Below are positions 1-10,400 of a stretch of DNA of 64,000 nt, piece after piece. Position 1 is the stretch's first letter; each line of letters opens with the position of its first letter. The notes under the pieces were generated by a model. The model was not told the DNA's origin and made no database searches. It saw nothing but the letters and a program-made list of their open reading frames with translations. The stretch comes from Parabacteroides timonensis. Its GTDB lineage: Bacteria; Bacteroidota; Bacteroidia; Bacteroidales; Tannerellaceae. The stretch spans positions 3,094,420 to 3,158,419 of the forward strand of contig NZ_LT669941.1 in assembly GCF_900128505.1 (NCBI RefSeq). The letters run 5' to 3'. A program made the translations under genes and the position numbers.

Positions 1-348
1 ACTATAAAAATAGAACCTAACGAACAGGTTCGTTACGATAAGGAAACCATGCAGACCGAAGTCTGCGAAGCATATGTACCCAAAGATATTGCCTGGAAGA
101 ATGGTCAGATTATTTTAAAAGAGACTCCCCTCTCCGAGATCTTATGGATACTGAGCAAACGGTTTAACGTAGAGTTCATAATACAAAACCCCGCTTTTTA
201 TAAATATTCTTTCACCGGTGTTTTCACCAATCAGCAGTTCGAACGTGTGCTGGAGCATTTCAAACGATCATCCGGCATACGATATAAAATGGATTACCAG
301 CTCGATCAAGATGGAGAAATCATCAAAAGCCGGGTAGAACTATATTAA
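1..348 (+). CDS. FecR-family anti-sigma factor, C-terminal part (partial)
   Basis: The reading frame is open from base 1 and ends at a TAA at 348, so this is the last 115 codons of a gene that begins outside the window; the internal ATG at 49 is not the real start. The residues match the C-terminal DUF4974-type region of Bacteroidota FecR proteins: a segment with ISW-like spacing (IAWKNGQIILKETPLSEIL) followed by a small domain ending in an ELY-type strand. FecR proteins are inner-membrane anti-sigma factors that sense a TonB receptor through its STN domain and control an ECF sigma factor. The next gene is a SusC with exactly such an STN domain, which supports this role. The function is inferred from family and context. 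Confidence 0.85.
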   Translation, partial: TIKIEPNEQVRYDKETMQTEVCEAYVPKDIAWKNGQIILKETPLSEILWILSKRFNVEFIIQNPAFYKYSFTGVFTNQQFERVLEHFKRSSGIRYKMDYQLDQDGEIIKSRVELY

Positions 349-409
349 TAATGTCTAACCTTAAAATCAAAAAGCTATCATGAGAATAAGAGATCCTTAA
401 AACAAAAAA

Positions 410-443
410 CACACGAATAAATACGCCAATATTTATCCGTGTG
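410..443 (+). promoter_or_regulatory. Leader hairpin upstream of susC
   Basis: CACACGAATAAATA and TATTTATCCGTGTG can pair with one mismatch around a CGCCAA loop. It lies between the fecR stop and the SusC gene. It has no U-run after it on the plus strand, so it is not a clear terminator. It could be a leader structure or a processing site. A GTG at 441 sits inside the stem, which argues against that codon being the SusC start. Confidence 0.4.
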
Positions 444-509
444 GAAAAAAACGACTGCTTGTTGACAGCAAGCCATCATTATTGTTTACCTTTAAAACAC
501 TATAAATCT

Positions 510-3500
510 ATGCGAAAAAGAAGTAATATCCAAACGAAAACACTTTTACGTATGAAAATAACTGCATTATTGCTAATCGCGACACTCACAGTAGTTAACG
601 CGGCAAATACGTATAGCCAGACAATCACATTGTCTGTTGAAGCAAAGAATCAAAGCATTCAGACGATTTTGGAACAGATTGAATCCCAGTCGGATTTCAA
701 TTTCTTCTACAATACAAAGCAAGTGAATACGAATAAGCTGGTATCTATCCGTGCCAATCAAAAAAACGTATTCGAAGTATTGGAGGATCTATTCAAGAAT
801 ACGGATATAAAATATGAAGTACTGGATAAGAATATTATCCTGACTCTAAAAAAAGAAACTGCATCCGACGCAGCTCCAGCCATCAATCAGGAGGGAAAAA
901 GTGTCAACGGTGTGGTAGTAGACCAGAACGGCGAACCGGTTATCGGTGCTAATGTAATGGTGAAAGGTACAACAACGGGGTCTATCACAAGCGTAAACGG
1001 CGACTTCATTATCAGCAATGTACCTCAATCCGCTACCCTGGTTATCTCTTATATCGGTTATATAACAAAAGAAGTACCAGTCGGACAACAGCAATCGTTG
1101 AGGATCGTCCTGGCAGAAGACCTGCAGACACTGGACGAAGTAGTCGTTGTCGGTTACGGTACGATGAAAAAAAGCGATATCACGGGGGCTATCTCGTCCG
1201 TGAGCGAAGAGAAAATCGCTCGTCAAGCTGTGGCCAATGTTTCTAGTGCATTGCAAGGCCTGGCTACCGGTGTATCCGTTACTTCCAGTTCCGGATCTCC
1301 GGGTTCTGCCGCCACGATCCGTATCAGAGGTGTCGGTACGGTAAACGATGCGGAACCATTGTTCGTCGTGGACGGAATGCCCGTGACGGATATAAACTAC
1401 CTGAACACGTCAGATATACAGTCTATGGAAGTGCTTAAAGATGCTTCCGCTTCCGCTATTTACGGTTCCCGTGGCGCGAACGGCGTCATCCTTATCACAA
1501 CGAAAAAAGGAGCCGTAGGAAAAACCACTGTCACATTCGATGCATATTGGTCAATGAACAAGATATTGAATAACATCGATTTGATGTCAGGTCCGGAATG
1601 GTATGACTATCAGGAGCAGTTGAACGGCGTAAGGAGCGTTCCCATCGACTTAAGCCTTGTCGATCGTAACGTTTCCACCAACTGGATGGACGAGATCACG
1701 CATACAGCCTTTATGCATAACTACAGTGTCGGCATAAGCGGTGGTAAAGAGAACGACTATAAATTTAACCTGGGCTTGAATTATATCAATCAGGACGGTA
1801 CGATCAAGAAATCCAACTATGAACGGTTCAGTGTCCGTCAAAGTACGGAAAAAACAGTGATTAAAGATCATTTGGTAGTGGGTACCAACGCATCGATCGC
1901 AAGATCTACCGATGCGAGTATTAACGAGCGCAACAGTAGCGATGTGTACGACGCCGATTATGGTGTCGTAAGTAACGCACTCCGCCTGGCCCCGGTAACT
2001 CCTGCCCAAAACGCGGACGGTTCGTATGGTTACTCTCCATATATAGACTACTATAACCCGTTGGCGAGCATCATGTATCGGGACAATAAACGAGAGAGAC
2101 TTGCTTTCATCGGCAATATGTATGGTGAATGGCAGATTATAAAAGGATTGAAGTTCAAGAGCAGCTTCGGAGCGGAAATCAGAAGAGTCGACAATAAAAC
2201 TTTCTCTCCTGTTTATCAGGTATCTTCTAGCCAGAAAAATTTAGAAAGCAGTTTATCGAAGTCGCAGACCAAAGGCTACTACTATACGTTCGAGAATACC
2301 CTTTCGTATGATAAGCAGTTTGCCGAAAAACACTCCATATCCGCTATCGTGGGGTATACCAACGAATGGGGTAAGCGGGAAAGCCTGAGTGTAAACGCGA
2401 GAGATCTTATCGGTGAGTCGGATAACCTGCACTATGTAGACGCTACACTGGATAAGAACAAAACCACGGCAAGCAATAGCGCTACCGAATATGGTCTGAT
2501 GTCTTATCTGGGTCGCTTACACTACGATTACGATAACAAATACCTTGTCACAGCCACTTTCCGTCGAGACGGTTCCTCTAAATTCTCTTCCCAAAACCGC
2601 TGGGGTAACTTCCCCTCGTTCGCTTTGGGTTGGAGAATAGATAACGAAAAGTTCTTCCAGAGTCTGAACGCAAATTGGGTTTCTTCCTTGAAACTTCGTG
2701 CGGGCTGGGGACAGATCGGAAACCAGAATATCACCAATTATGTGGATCGCAGCTTGCTTTCATTGAACACATCATACGGTGCTTTATTCGGAGCGAGGGA
2801 GAATGAGACCTTGTATCAGGGGATTGCCGTGGCAAGATTGGGTAATTCGGATATCAAATGGGAAACCACGGAATCCCTTAATATCGGTCTTGACGCGAGC
2901 TTCTTTAACAGCCGGATGATTTTCAGCTTCGAGTATTATTACAAGACAACGAAGGACATGTTGCTCGCAGCTCCTATGCCTATCTATATGGGATATGCGA
3001 ATAATACCTACACCAATATCGGTGAGGCAAACAACCGCGGTATCGAGTTGAATCTCGAATGGAGAGACAAGACCGAAAGCGGCTTCGAATACAGCGTGGG
3101 AATGAATATGTCGACCATACGCAACCGAATGACGAAACTGAACGGCGGTACGCCTATTTCCGACGGACCATTCCGAAACGGCACCATGTACCTCACCTAC
3201 ACGAATGAAGGTATGCCTATCGGCGCATTCTGGGGCTATAAGACAAATGGGCTTATCCAGACACAGGAGCAGTTGGATGCCGTTAAGCGGGCAGATTTCC
3301 AGCCTAATGCCGAATTAGGTGATGTATTGTTTGTAGACACGAACGGCGACGGTAAGTTAGACTCGAGCGACAGATGCATGATCGGTAATCCTATTCCGGA
3401 TATCATATACGGTATCAATGTGGGTATGGCGTGGAAAGGCTTCGACCTCAATTTGCAGTTTGGCGGAACGATCGGTAATGAGATATTTAACGCGATGCGT

Positions 3501-3890
3501 TATTACACCTACTTCCCGAACGATATAACAAACAAGGATAGAGCGTTAATGAATTATTGGACGCCAACCAATACAAATACGAATATCCCTCGCCTGACGT
3601 CTACGGACTCAAACGATAACGACCGTTTCTCAGACATGTACGTGGAAAACGGCACTTATTTCCGATTGAGAAACGCCCAGCTGGGTTATACCCTACCCGC
3701 TTCTCTCACGCAGAAGATAAAACTACAAAAGGTACGTTTTTATGTAAGCGGTCAGAACCTGTTTACAATATCCGGTTACTCGGGTATGGATCCGGAAGTG
3801 GGTCAGTCCAGTTCTTTATCCAGAGGTATAGATTACGGTATCTATCCTCAGAACCGTTCATTCACCGGAGGTCTTAATGTTACATTCTAA
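510..3890 (+). CDS. SusC/RagA-family TonB-dependent outer-membrane transporter with STN domain
   Basis: This is the outer-membrane channel of a SusC/SusD nutrient importer. From the ATG at 510 (1126 aa) it starts with a basic stretch and a hydrophobic signal peptide ending near NAANTYSQ. A secretin/TonB short N-terminal (STN) domain follows at about residues 40-110, a carboxypeptidase-regulatory-like domain at about 130-210 (GVVVDQNGEPVIGANV), a DEVVVVGYG segment and plug at about 205-330, then a long beta-barrel ending in a terminal aromatic residue (GGLNVTF). The frame remains open to a GTG at 441, but that codon lies in a hairpin; 510 or the ATG at 552 are better starts. The STN domain pairs with the upstream FecR, so signal-dependent ECF regulation is likely. 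SusD follows 12 bp after the stop. The substrate is not evident; the M81 peptidase downstream hints at peptides. Confidence 0.93.
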   Translation: MRKRSNIQTKTLLRMKITALLLIATLTVVNAANTYSQTITLSVEAKNQSIQTILEQIESQSDFNFFYNTKQVNTNKLVSIRANQKNVFEVLEDLFKNTDIKYEVLDKNIILTLKKETASDAAPAINQEGKSVNGVVVDQNGEPVIGANVMVKGTTTGSITSVNGDFIISNVPQSATLVISYIGYITKEVPVGQQQSLRIVLAEDLQTLDEVVVVGYGTMKKSDITGAISSVSEEKIARQAVANVSSALQGLATGVSVTSSSGSPGSAATIRIRGVGTVNDAEPLFVVDGMPVTDINYLNTSDIQSMEVLKDASASAIYGSRGANGVILITTKKGAVGKTTVTFDAYWSMNKILNNIDLMSGPEWYDYQEQLNGVRSVPIDLSLVDRNVSTNWMDEITHTAFMHNYSVGISGGKENDYKFNLGLNYINQDGTIKKSNYERFSVRQSTEKTVIKDHLVVGTNASIARSTDASINERNSSDVYDADYGVVSNALRLAPVTPAQNADGSYGYSPYIDYYNPLASIMYRDNKRERLAFIGNMYGEWQIIKGLKFKSSFGAEIRRVDNKTFSPVYQVSSSQKNLESSLSKSQTKGYYYTFENTLSYDKQFAEKHSISAIVGYTNEWGKRESLSVNARDLIGESDNLHYVDATLDKNKTTASNSATEYGLMSYLGRLHYDYDNKYLVTATFRRDGSSKFSSQNRWGNFPSFALGWRIDNEKFFQSLNANWVSSLKLRAGWGQIGNQNITNYVDRSLLSLNTSYGALFGARENETLYQGIAVARLGNSDIKWETTESLNIGLDASFFNSRMIFSFEYYYKTTKDMLLAAPMPIYMGYANNTYTNIGEANNRGIELNLEWRDKTESGFEYSVGMNMSTIRNRMTKLNGGTPISDGPFRNGTMYLTYTNEGMPIGAFWGYKTNGLIQTQEQLDAVKRADFQPNAELGDVLFVDTNGDGKLDSSDRCMIGNPIPDIIYGINVGMAWKGFDLNLQFGGTIGNEIFNAMRYYTYFPNDITNKDRALMNYWTPTNTNTNIPRLTSTDSNDNDRFSDMYVENGTYFRLRNAQLGYTLPASLTQKIKLQKVRFYVSGQNLFTISGYSGMDPEVGQSSSLSRGIDYGIYPQNRSFTGGLNVTF

Positions 3891-3902
3891 ATTTATAATG
3901 TT

Positions 3903-5414
3903 ATGCTTAAAAACAAATATATCATAGGAATCGCACTCGCGATTTTAACAGGATTCAACAGTTGCGCGGATTTGGATTTGGCACCATTAGGTAGCCCGGA
4001 AGCTGGAAAGCTGACAGAAGAACGACAAGCATTCTTGCGTTTGACAGCTGTCTATTCCGGCATGAAAGATTTCCGTTACACATGGTCGATGCAATGTTTC
4101 GGAGACGTATTGTCGAACGACGCAACCTATAGCGGTTCTTCAAACGACGCTCAAACCTTTACATTGCTGGAGAATTATCAGTATCAGGCAGATCATACTG
4201 AGATTTTGAACAAATACCGGTATTCTTACCAGTGTATCAATAAAGCCAATTTATTTATACAGGACATGGAAACGGCCGACGATGCCATTTTCTCGACGTA
4301 CAATAAAGAACAGATGATCGGTGAGGCCAAGTTTATCCGTGCCTATACCTATTTCGAACTCGTGAAAACATTTGGCGGTGTTCCTTGTTATACGGGAGTC
4401 CTGGATCTTGCCCATGAAAGACTCGGACGTTCGACTGTCGAGGAAGTATATGCTGTTATCGAGCAAGACTTGAACGATGCGGTTAGTGCTTTACCTAAGA
4501 AAAGTGAGATAACGAACTACGAAACAACCTATGCGGGAAGAATCACCAAAGGTGCGGCCATTGCCATGCAAACGCGTGTTTACCTGTATGCGAAAAAATA
4601 CGATGAGGTAAAAAAGGCATTCGAGAATTTCCAAAAGGAATGCGGTAGCGAATATAGCTTAGTGAGCCCGGAAGAATACGCCTGGCAATTCTCCCTGAAG
4701 GGGGAACACTGTATCTCGTCTATCCTGGAAATAAATATGTATAATTCTCCAACTCAAAGTGGATACGGTGTAAATAACGGTAACCGTCACGTATTGATGT
4801 CCATGCCCCGAAATATGACTAACGGCTTCGGTTGCGCACAGCCTACTCAAGCTTTGGCGGACGCTTATGACGCGGAGGGGGATATCATACGAAAGAATAC
4901 GACACTACTTTCCACGAAAGAGGCCATAGAGATCGAGACTGCGGCTAAAGGCAAGGTGGACCCCATTACAGACGACCGAACCGGCTGGTACAATCGCAAA
5001 TTGTATCTTGCGCCCGGGGAAAGAGAGGAGAACAGGGGGAATAACCAACCAACAAACCTCAGGCTTATCCGCCTTGCAGAGGTATATTTGAACTATGCCG
5101 AGGCTTGTTATTTCAGCGGCGATATCGCTAATGCGCAAAAGTATCTGAACGAGGTAAGAAGTCATGTCAACCTGGCTCCTAAAAACAATGCAGGAGAGCA
5201 ATTGTTTGAAGACATCATGAACGAACGTCATCTGGAGTTAGGATTGGAAGGTTTCCGGTTCTTTGACGTGGTACGTGTAGGATGGGGCGAGAAAGTCTTT
5301 AACGGAACCAAGAAAGCAGAATTTGGAGCTAAGACTCCTTTCAAAGCTGGTGCGGAAGTATTGCCCATACCTCAAACCGAGATTGACATTAGTGGAGGTT
5401 TAATAAAGAATTAA
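3903..5414 (+). CDS. SusD/RagB-family nutrient-binding outer-membrane lipoprotein
   Basis: A 503-aa partner of the preceding SusC. It has a lipoprotein signal peptide with Cys at about residue 21 (GFNSC). TPR-like helical segments include the RAYTYFELVKTFGGVP motif that is very typical of SusD proteins near residue 145, and the C-terminal half carries LRLAEVYLNYAEA and the terminal ERHLELGLEGFRFFDVVRWG-like block. SusD caps the SusC barrel on the cell surface and binds the ligand. Spacing of 12 bp from susC and 34 bp to the next gene indicates one operon. Confidence 0.95.
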   Translation: MLKNKYIIGIALAILTGFNSCADLDLAPLGSPEAGKLTEERQAFLRLTAVYSGMKDFRYTWSMQCFGDVLSNDATYSGSSNDAQTFTLLENYQYQADHTEILNKYRYSYQCINKANLFIQDMETADDAIFSTYNKEQMIGEAKFIRAYTYFELVKTFGGVPCYTGVLDLAHERLGRSTVEEVYAVIEQDLNDAVSALPKKSEITNYETTYAGRITKGAAIAMQTRVYLYAKKYDEVKKAFENFQKECGSEYSLVSPEEYAWQFSLKGEHCISSILEINMYNSPTQSGYGVNNGNRHVLMSMPRNMTNGFGCAQPTQALADAYDAEGDIIRKNTTLLSTKEAIEIETAAKGKVDPITDDRTGWYNRKLYLAPGEREENRGNNQPTNLRLIRLAEVYLNYAEACYFSGDIANAQKYLNEVRSHVNLAPKNNAGEQLFEDIMNERHLELGLEGFRFFDVVRVGWGEKVFNGTKKAEFGAKTPFKAGAEVLPIPQTEIDISGGLIKN

Positions 5415-5448
5415 TAAAGAAACAACAACTTACATAAATCATAACAGC

Positions 5449-7005
5449 ATGAAAAGAAATCTATTATTGCTCGGTATCTGTCTCCTGGCCGTATCGTTCG
5501 TCGGAGAAGCCTTTGGACAGAAGAAAAAACCTCGTATCGGTATTGCCGGTATACAGATAGAAAACAGCGTGTTCGTCCCGAACAGGCAGCCGCTCGTAGG
5601 ACATCCCGTAAGAATGCCGGACTATCTCAGTTCTGACTCCGCAATGGGACAGGCGGCCACTTGGCTTCCCACTCAAATTGGCTACGGCGGAGGAAGAGGC
5701 CCCGTGACAAAAGAGTCGTACGATGCATTTGTGGAAAAATCATTGGAGATGATCAAGGCCAATATGCCATACGATGCTTTCTGGTTTTATAACCACGGAG
5801 CTTGTAGCGTGGAAGGCGTGGCCGATCCTGAAGGTGAATTTATGGAAAAAGTACGCAGCCTTATCGGAAACGATGTCCTTGTCACGACAACGATGGATCT
5901 TCACGGCAACGCCTCCTGGCTGGTAGCCCTCAACAGCGACCTCATCACTACATACCGCAAGGCTCCCCACGATGATTCCCGCGAATCTCACCGTCGGGGC
6001 GTGGTCAACCTTCTCGAACGTATTGAATCAGGAAAAGGACGTCCGGCATACAAGGCATGGGTTGCTGTTCCTGTCCTGGTATCCGGCGAATGGTCGAGTA
6101 CCCGCGTCGAGCCTGCGAAATCGCTGTACGCATTGGTTCCCGAGGTTGAAGCCATGCCCGGAGTGATAGATGCAGGTATATGGATCGGTTATGTTTGGGG
6201 AGACAACCCACGGAACCAGGGAGTCGTAATGGTTTACGGTGATAATGAAGAACAGGTAAAAGCCGGAGCGAAGAAACTCGCCCAAAAATTCTGGGATATC
6301 CGTAAGCAATTCTCGTTGGAGGCACCGGGATATTCGCTCGAAGAATGTATCGATTTGGCTGTAGCGAGTAAAAAGAAGCCTTTCTTTATCAGTGACATGG
6401 GAGATAATCCCGGCGGAGGAGGCTCAGGTGAGGTCACCTGGACTCTGGCGAGACTCTTGAAGCGTCCGGAATTCCAGACCGATAAAGGAAAGAGCGTTCT
6501 TTATTGTTCCATCCCGGGAGAAGAGGTGGTCGAGCAGGCACGTAAGGTAGGCGTAGGCGGACACGTAGAAGGCATGGTAGGTGCCATGGTAGATAATTCT
6601 TACGAAGGTCCCGTGAAATTGTCAGGTACCGTGGTTTATGTCAGCCCGGAAGAAGACAAGAGTGCGGAGTCCTGGAGACGTAAAAGGGATATCGCTATCG
6701 TAAAAACCGGAAGCATTTATGTGGTAGTAGGTACATCATCTCCCACTCCAAACCTGGAAGGTTCAGGAATCGATCCGAAGGAAATGGATATTGTAATGGT
6801 TAAACAAGGTTACCTTGTAAACCAATGGTACAATATACAAGCAGATTGGGTGATGGCCTTTACGCGCGGCGGAGTGGATCAGGACTTCAAGAAGCTTCCA
6901 TATAAGAATATCGTGAGACCAATGTTTCCGATCGATCCTGACATGGCAGATCCGGAGTTGAGCGTTATCATGGTTCCTTCTGCTAAGCATTTCTATGGTA
7001 GATAA
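5449..7005 (+). CDS. Secreted M81-family (MlrC-like) metallopeptidase
   Basis: 518 aa with an N-terminal signal peptide (cleavage probably after EAFGQ). The N-terminal domain carries the M81 landmarks: NHGACSVEG near residue 115, TTMDLHGN with D150 and H152, and KAPHDD with H174, the likely zinc ligands. The MlrC C-terminal domain starts near residue 315 with ISDMGDNPGGG. The founding member is microcystinase MlrC, which hydrolyses linearised microcystin; most members have unknown substrates. A signal peptide on an M81 protein and its position right after susCD suggest that it processes an imported peptide-like compound in the periplasm. The substrate is inferred only. Confidence 0.85.
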   Translation: MKRNLLLLGICLLAVSFVGEAFGQKKKPRIGIAGIQIENSVFVPNRQPLVGHPVRMPDYLSSDSAMGQAATWLPTQIGYGGGRGPVTKESYDAFVEKSLEMIKANMPYDAFWFYNHGACSVEGVADPEGEFMEKVRSLIGNDVLVTTTMDLHGNASWLVALNSDLITTYRKAPHDDSRESHRRGVVNLLERIESGKGRPAYKAWVAVPVLVSGEWSSTRVEPAKSLYALVPEVEAMPGVIDAGIWIGYVWGDNPRNQGVVMVYGDNEEQVKAGAKKLAQKFWDIRKQFSLEAPGYSLEECIDLAVASKKKPFFISDMGDNPGGGGSGEVTWTLARLLKRPEFQTDKGKSVLYCSIPGEEVVEQARKVGVGGHVEGMVGAMVDNSYEGPVKLSGTVVYVSPEEDKSAESWRRKRDIAIVKTGSIYVVVGTSSPTPNLEGSGIDPKEMDIVMVKQGYLVNQWYNIQADWVMAFTRGGVDQDFKKLPYKNIVRPMFPIDPDMADPELSVIMVPSAKHFYGR

Positions 7006-7011
7006 AGTATC

Positions 7012-7295
7012 AATATAGAAAAAGGTGAGCTTCAAATAGGAGCAATATTTGAGTCTTTTATGAGGCTCCGCCTCATGCCGCAGGCTCTCTTTTACCGTCT
7101 GCTTCAGCTGACGGATAGATGCTCCGGCTCTGCCGGATTCCTCTGTGGGTTTTAACCCCTTTGAATATATAAAGACTGTCTTGTTTTAAGGAGGCTGAAG
7201 CCCACAGAGGGAGAGGCTTTGCCTCCTGTCTTTTACATCCGTCGGTTAAAACCGACGGCAAAATAAAGCCTGCGGCACAAGGCGTTGCCTTGTAA
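7012..7295. repeat. Interspersed repeat R1, copy A
   Basis: A roughly 285-bp mosaic of short hairpins, starting a few bases after the M81 stop with atatagaaaaaggtgagc. Components seen here: GAGGC-tcc-GCCTC, CCGGC-tct-GCCGG, GAGGC-ttt-GCCTC, CCGTCGGTT-aa-AACCGACGG and AAGGC-gtt-GCCTT. The same components recur in the same general order at 11816-12083 and, largely inverted, at 34014-34344. It lies in a convergent intergenic region. No coding sense is evident. Confidence 0.85.
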
Positions 7296-7359
7296 AGAAA
7301 GATAGCTTATATCTGATAATAAATGAAGCATTCATATCTGGTGCATACTGAACCAAACA

Positions 7360-7406
7360 AAAAAAGGGACTGACTAACTCGAAATTGTTAGACAGTCCCT
7401 TTTTAT
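7360..7406. terminator. Bidirectional rho-independent terminator
   Basis: GGGACTGACTAAC and GTTAGACAGTCCC pair with one mismatch around an 8-nt loop. The hairpin has a T-run on the plus strand and an A-run on its left side that becomes a U-run for the minus strand. It lies 25 bp past the stop of the minus-strand GH2 gene and also ends readthrough from the susCD-M81 unit. Confidence 0.8.
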
Positions 7407-7430
7407 TTTAGAATAACTTTCGGACTTATT

Positions 7431-10400
7431 TTACTTTACATTATATCCCGAAACAACGACCCTCGGTGTATTTCCCCGGGTATCTTCGTCTTTCCAATGG
7501 AAACGTACTTCTTTCTTTTCTCCGGGGAGAAGAGCGAAATAGTTGTCGGAATAGAAGATAGGCAGGAACTGCAGGCCATCTGTACCGCCAACCACATTAA
7601 TGCGGATCATCAGAGCCGGAGTAGACGTCGTATTCTCGATAGTAGCTGTTGCCGTCCAGTTTCCGTCTGTTTCCTTATTGATTACAACATCCGATTTCAG
7701 GTCAACCTTCGGCAGGTTACGCAACTCCTGATAATTGTTTTCTTCCAGGCTTCTGTGATAGAAGTTATCAGAAACAATGCTACCGTTTTCAGACAAAGTC
7801 ATTTTGATGAAATGAACCTTCGACAAGCCGGCCGGAAATTCCAGTTTGATACATTTGTTAGTCGTATCTTCGTTGCTGTCGATCGTCACCTCTTTCTCCC
7901 AGGCTACGGAAGCATCCATATTCAATACCTGCACTTTTGCCGTCAGACCTTTATGCGCACCGGCACTGTAATTGACCACTTCCACTTCGTCGGTTGCCGG
8001 ATTCCACTGGATATGCAGCGGCTCGGAAGCCTTCTTGATAGCGAAGTAGGCAGCTGTCGGTTCGAAATAATAATCGTATGTCTGCCACACCATAGAAGGC
8101 CAGCAGGAATGACTCATCCACATCAGCAACCCTTTACGGTTCAGGCTGCGGGACTCGAACAAGCTGCGGTGACCGTCATAGTTCACCCACTGGGCCAATT
8201 CGGAAAATTCTTTGGCACTCCGGGGTTCGCCGTATCCCTTCGCGATGATCTCGTTGAAAGAAGTGGCACCCTGTGCTCCCTCGCGAGTATAGTCGTGCAT
8301 ACCCCACTGGTTGTCCTGCGGCCAAAGACCTTCCGGAGAGAAGGTACGGAGCATGCTTTCATACGTCAACACATTCGGCATACCGCGTTCGCTATGGAAC
8401 TTATCATTGCCGGTCTTCAAGGTGAAGTATTCTTTTGCAGGAAGCATACGGTACGGGCCATGTCCGCTTACCACATCGTCGGCCGAGCTCGATATGTAAT
8501 GTATACCGGAATGCTCGTCCTTGACAATCCGACGCAATGCCTTGTCGATCTGTTCAGGCGGGAAACCTTCGTTACGTCCGCAATAGATACCGATGGATGC
8601 ATGGCTGCGGATACGTCTCACATAATCTTCCGCATTGGCGATAAACATTTCCGGATAATACGGATCAGGTCCGTCAGCCGGGTTCGCCAACCAGAAGTCC
8701 TGCCAGATCATGATACCGTGACGGTCGCAAGCCTCATACAGTTCCTCGTCGCCGATCATACCCACCCAGTTACGCATGATCGTAAAGTTCATATCGGCAT
8801 GGTAAGCCACGGCGATATCATACTCACGGGCACGATAGTTCAGGTTAGACTCGCTGAAACCCCAGTTACCGCCACGTCCGATGAAACGACGACCGTTCAC
8901 GAACAGGCTCAGGATCTGATTATCTTCATTGAAAGTCATCTGACGGATACCGACCTTGAAGTCTTTGGCATCCGACACCTTATCGTCTATCTTAAAGGTA
9001 AAGTTGGCATCATACAGGTTCGGTTCGCCATATCCTTTCGGCCACCACAAACGCGGGTTCTGCATATTCAGCTGCGGGAAATCCTTGGCGTCGAAAACGA
9101 CCGCTTTCTCTTCCCCGGCAGCCAGCTCAACCGGTTGCCGGAACGTGATATCGCCCACTTTACCTTCCAACATTCCTTTTACGGCATTGGCGTCGTGGTT
9201 CTTCACGATCACTTCCGCCGTCAGTGTGGCAGAGGTCGTATCGGGCAATGGCAAAACAGACTGTACAAGCGGGTCGGCTACCGTCACCTTTCCGGTGGTC
9301 GTCAGGAACACATCGTTCCAGATACCGATATTACGTCCGCGCATCGTCGGGATCCAGTCCCAACCGATCGTAGCATGGAAGGTCGGATTGTCAGCCCCCA
9401 GGATACCCCCGTTAAAGTCTGTGCTCTGTGCATTCTTTTCTTTGATCGCACCGATATGTTCGTTCTTGATAATCTCTACGGCAACTACGTTCTTACCCGC
9501 AACGACCACATCCGTCACATCGAACTTGCCACGCATAAAAGCACCCTCAATACGGCCTATCTTCCGGCCGTTCACGTAGACGTTCGCTTTCCAGTTGATA
9601 CCGTCGAAATTGAGGAACAGACGCTCCTGCTTAAAGTTTTCCGGCATTTCAAATTCGTCCCGATACCAGAAGTCGGAGTTGAAGAACGACTCGGATATCT
9701 GCAACTGGTTGTCGGCATAGTTCGGATCGGCGACAGCCCCGATATTCTTGTAACTGCTCAGGACAGTACCCGGTACAGTGGCAACGATCCAGTTTTCCGG
9801 CTGAAAATCCGGAGTAGATATCTTTTCACCTGCGACAGTCACTTCGGAAGCCCGTTGAAGTTTCCAATTACCTCCCGACAGGTTGATATTCCCTTGCGAT
9901 ACGGCCGGAGCGGCAACAGGTTGGGGAACCAATCCGCCTTTACCCATCACTTCCAGTTCGCTCAGGATATAACGGCTGTCGTTAGCCGGCTGTTGCATCA
10001 GGATACGTACGTAACGTGCTTTCTTGCTGCCACCCAACGCTATTTCATCTTTCAGGCTCTCGCCGCCGGGCAGTTCGGCTGCATCCGTCCACTGAACGGC
10101 ATCATCGGAAACCTGTACTTTACCTTTAACGGCTTTATTGATCCAATGCAAGATAACCTTGTCAAATTCCGAGCGGCTACCCAGATCCACATACAACCAT
10201 TCTTCCCCAGTCGTTGCACTCATCCAGGAACTGTTGAAGAACTGGGAAGGTTTCATTTCCACCAGACCGCCTTTATTATAAAAATCGGCAGCCATCAGCA
10301 CCCAGCTGTGGGCTCCCGGCATCTTCAACGAAACACGGTAGTTGGAATAGGTAGCCTCCTTATCGAACGAAATCGTTTCATTCAGCTTGCGAACCGGCAT

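Noticed and set aside
441..510. GTG at 441 as the SusC start
   Set aside because: The codon lies in a hairpin, and the added residues do not look like part of a signal peptide; ATG 510 or 552 fit better.
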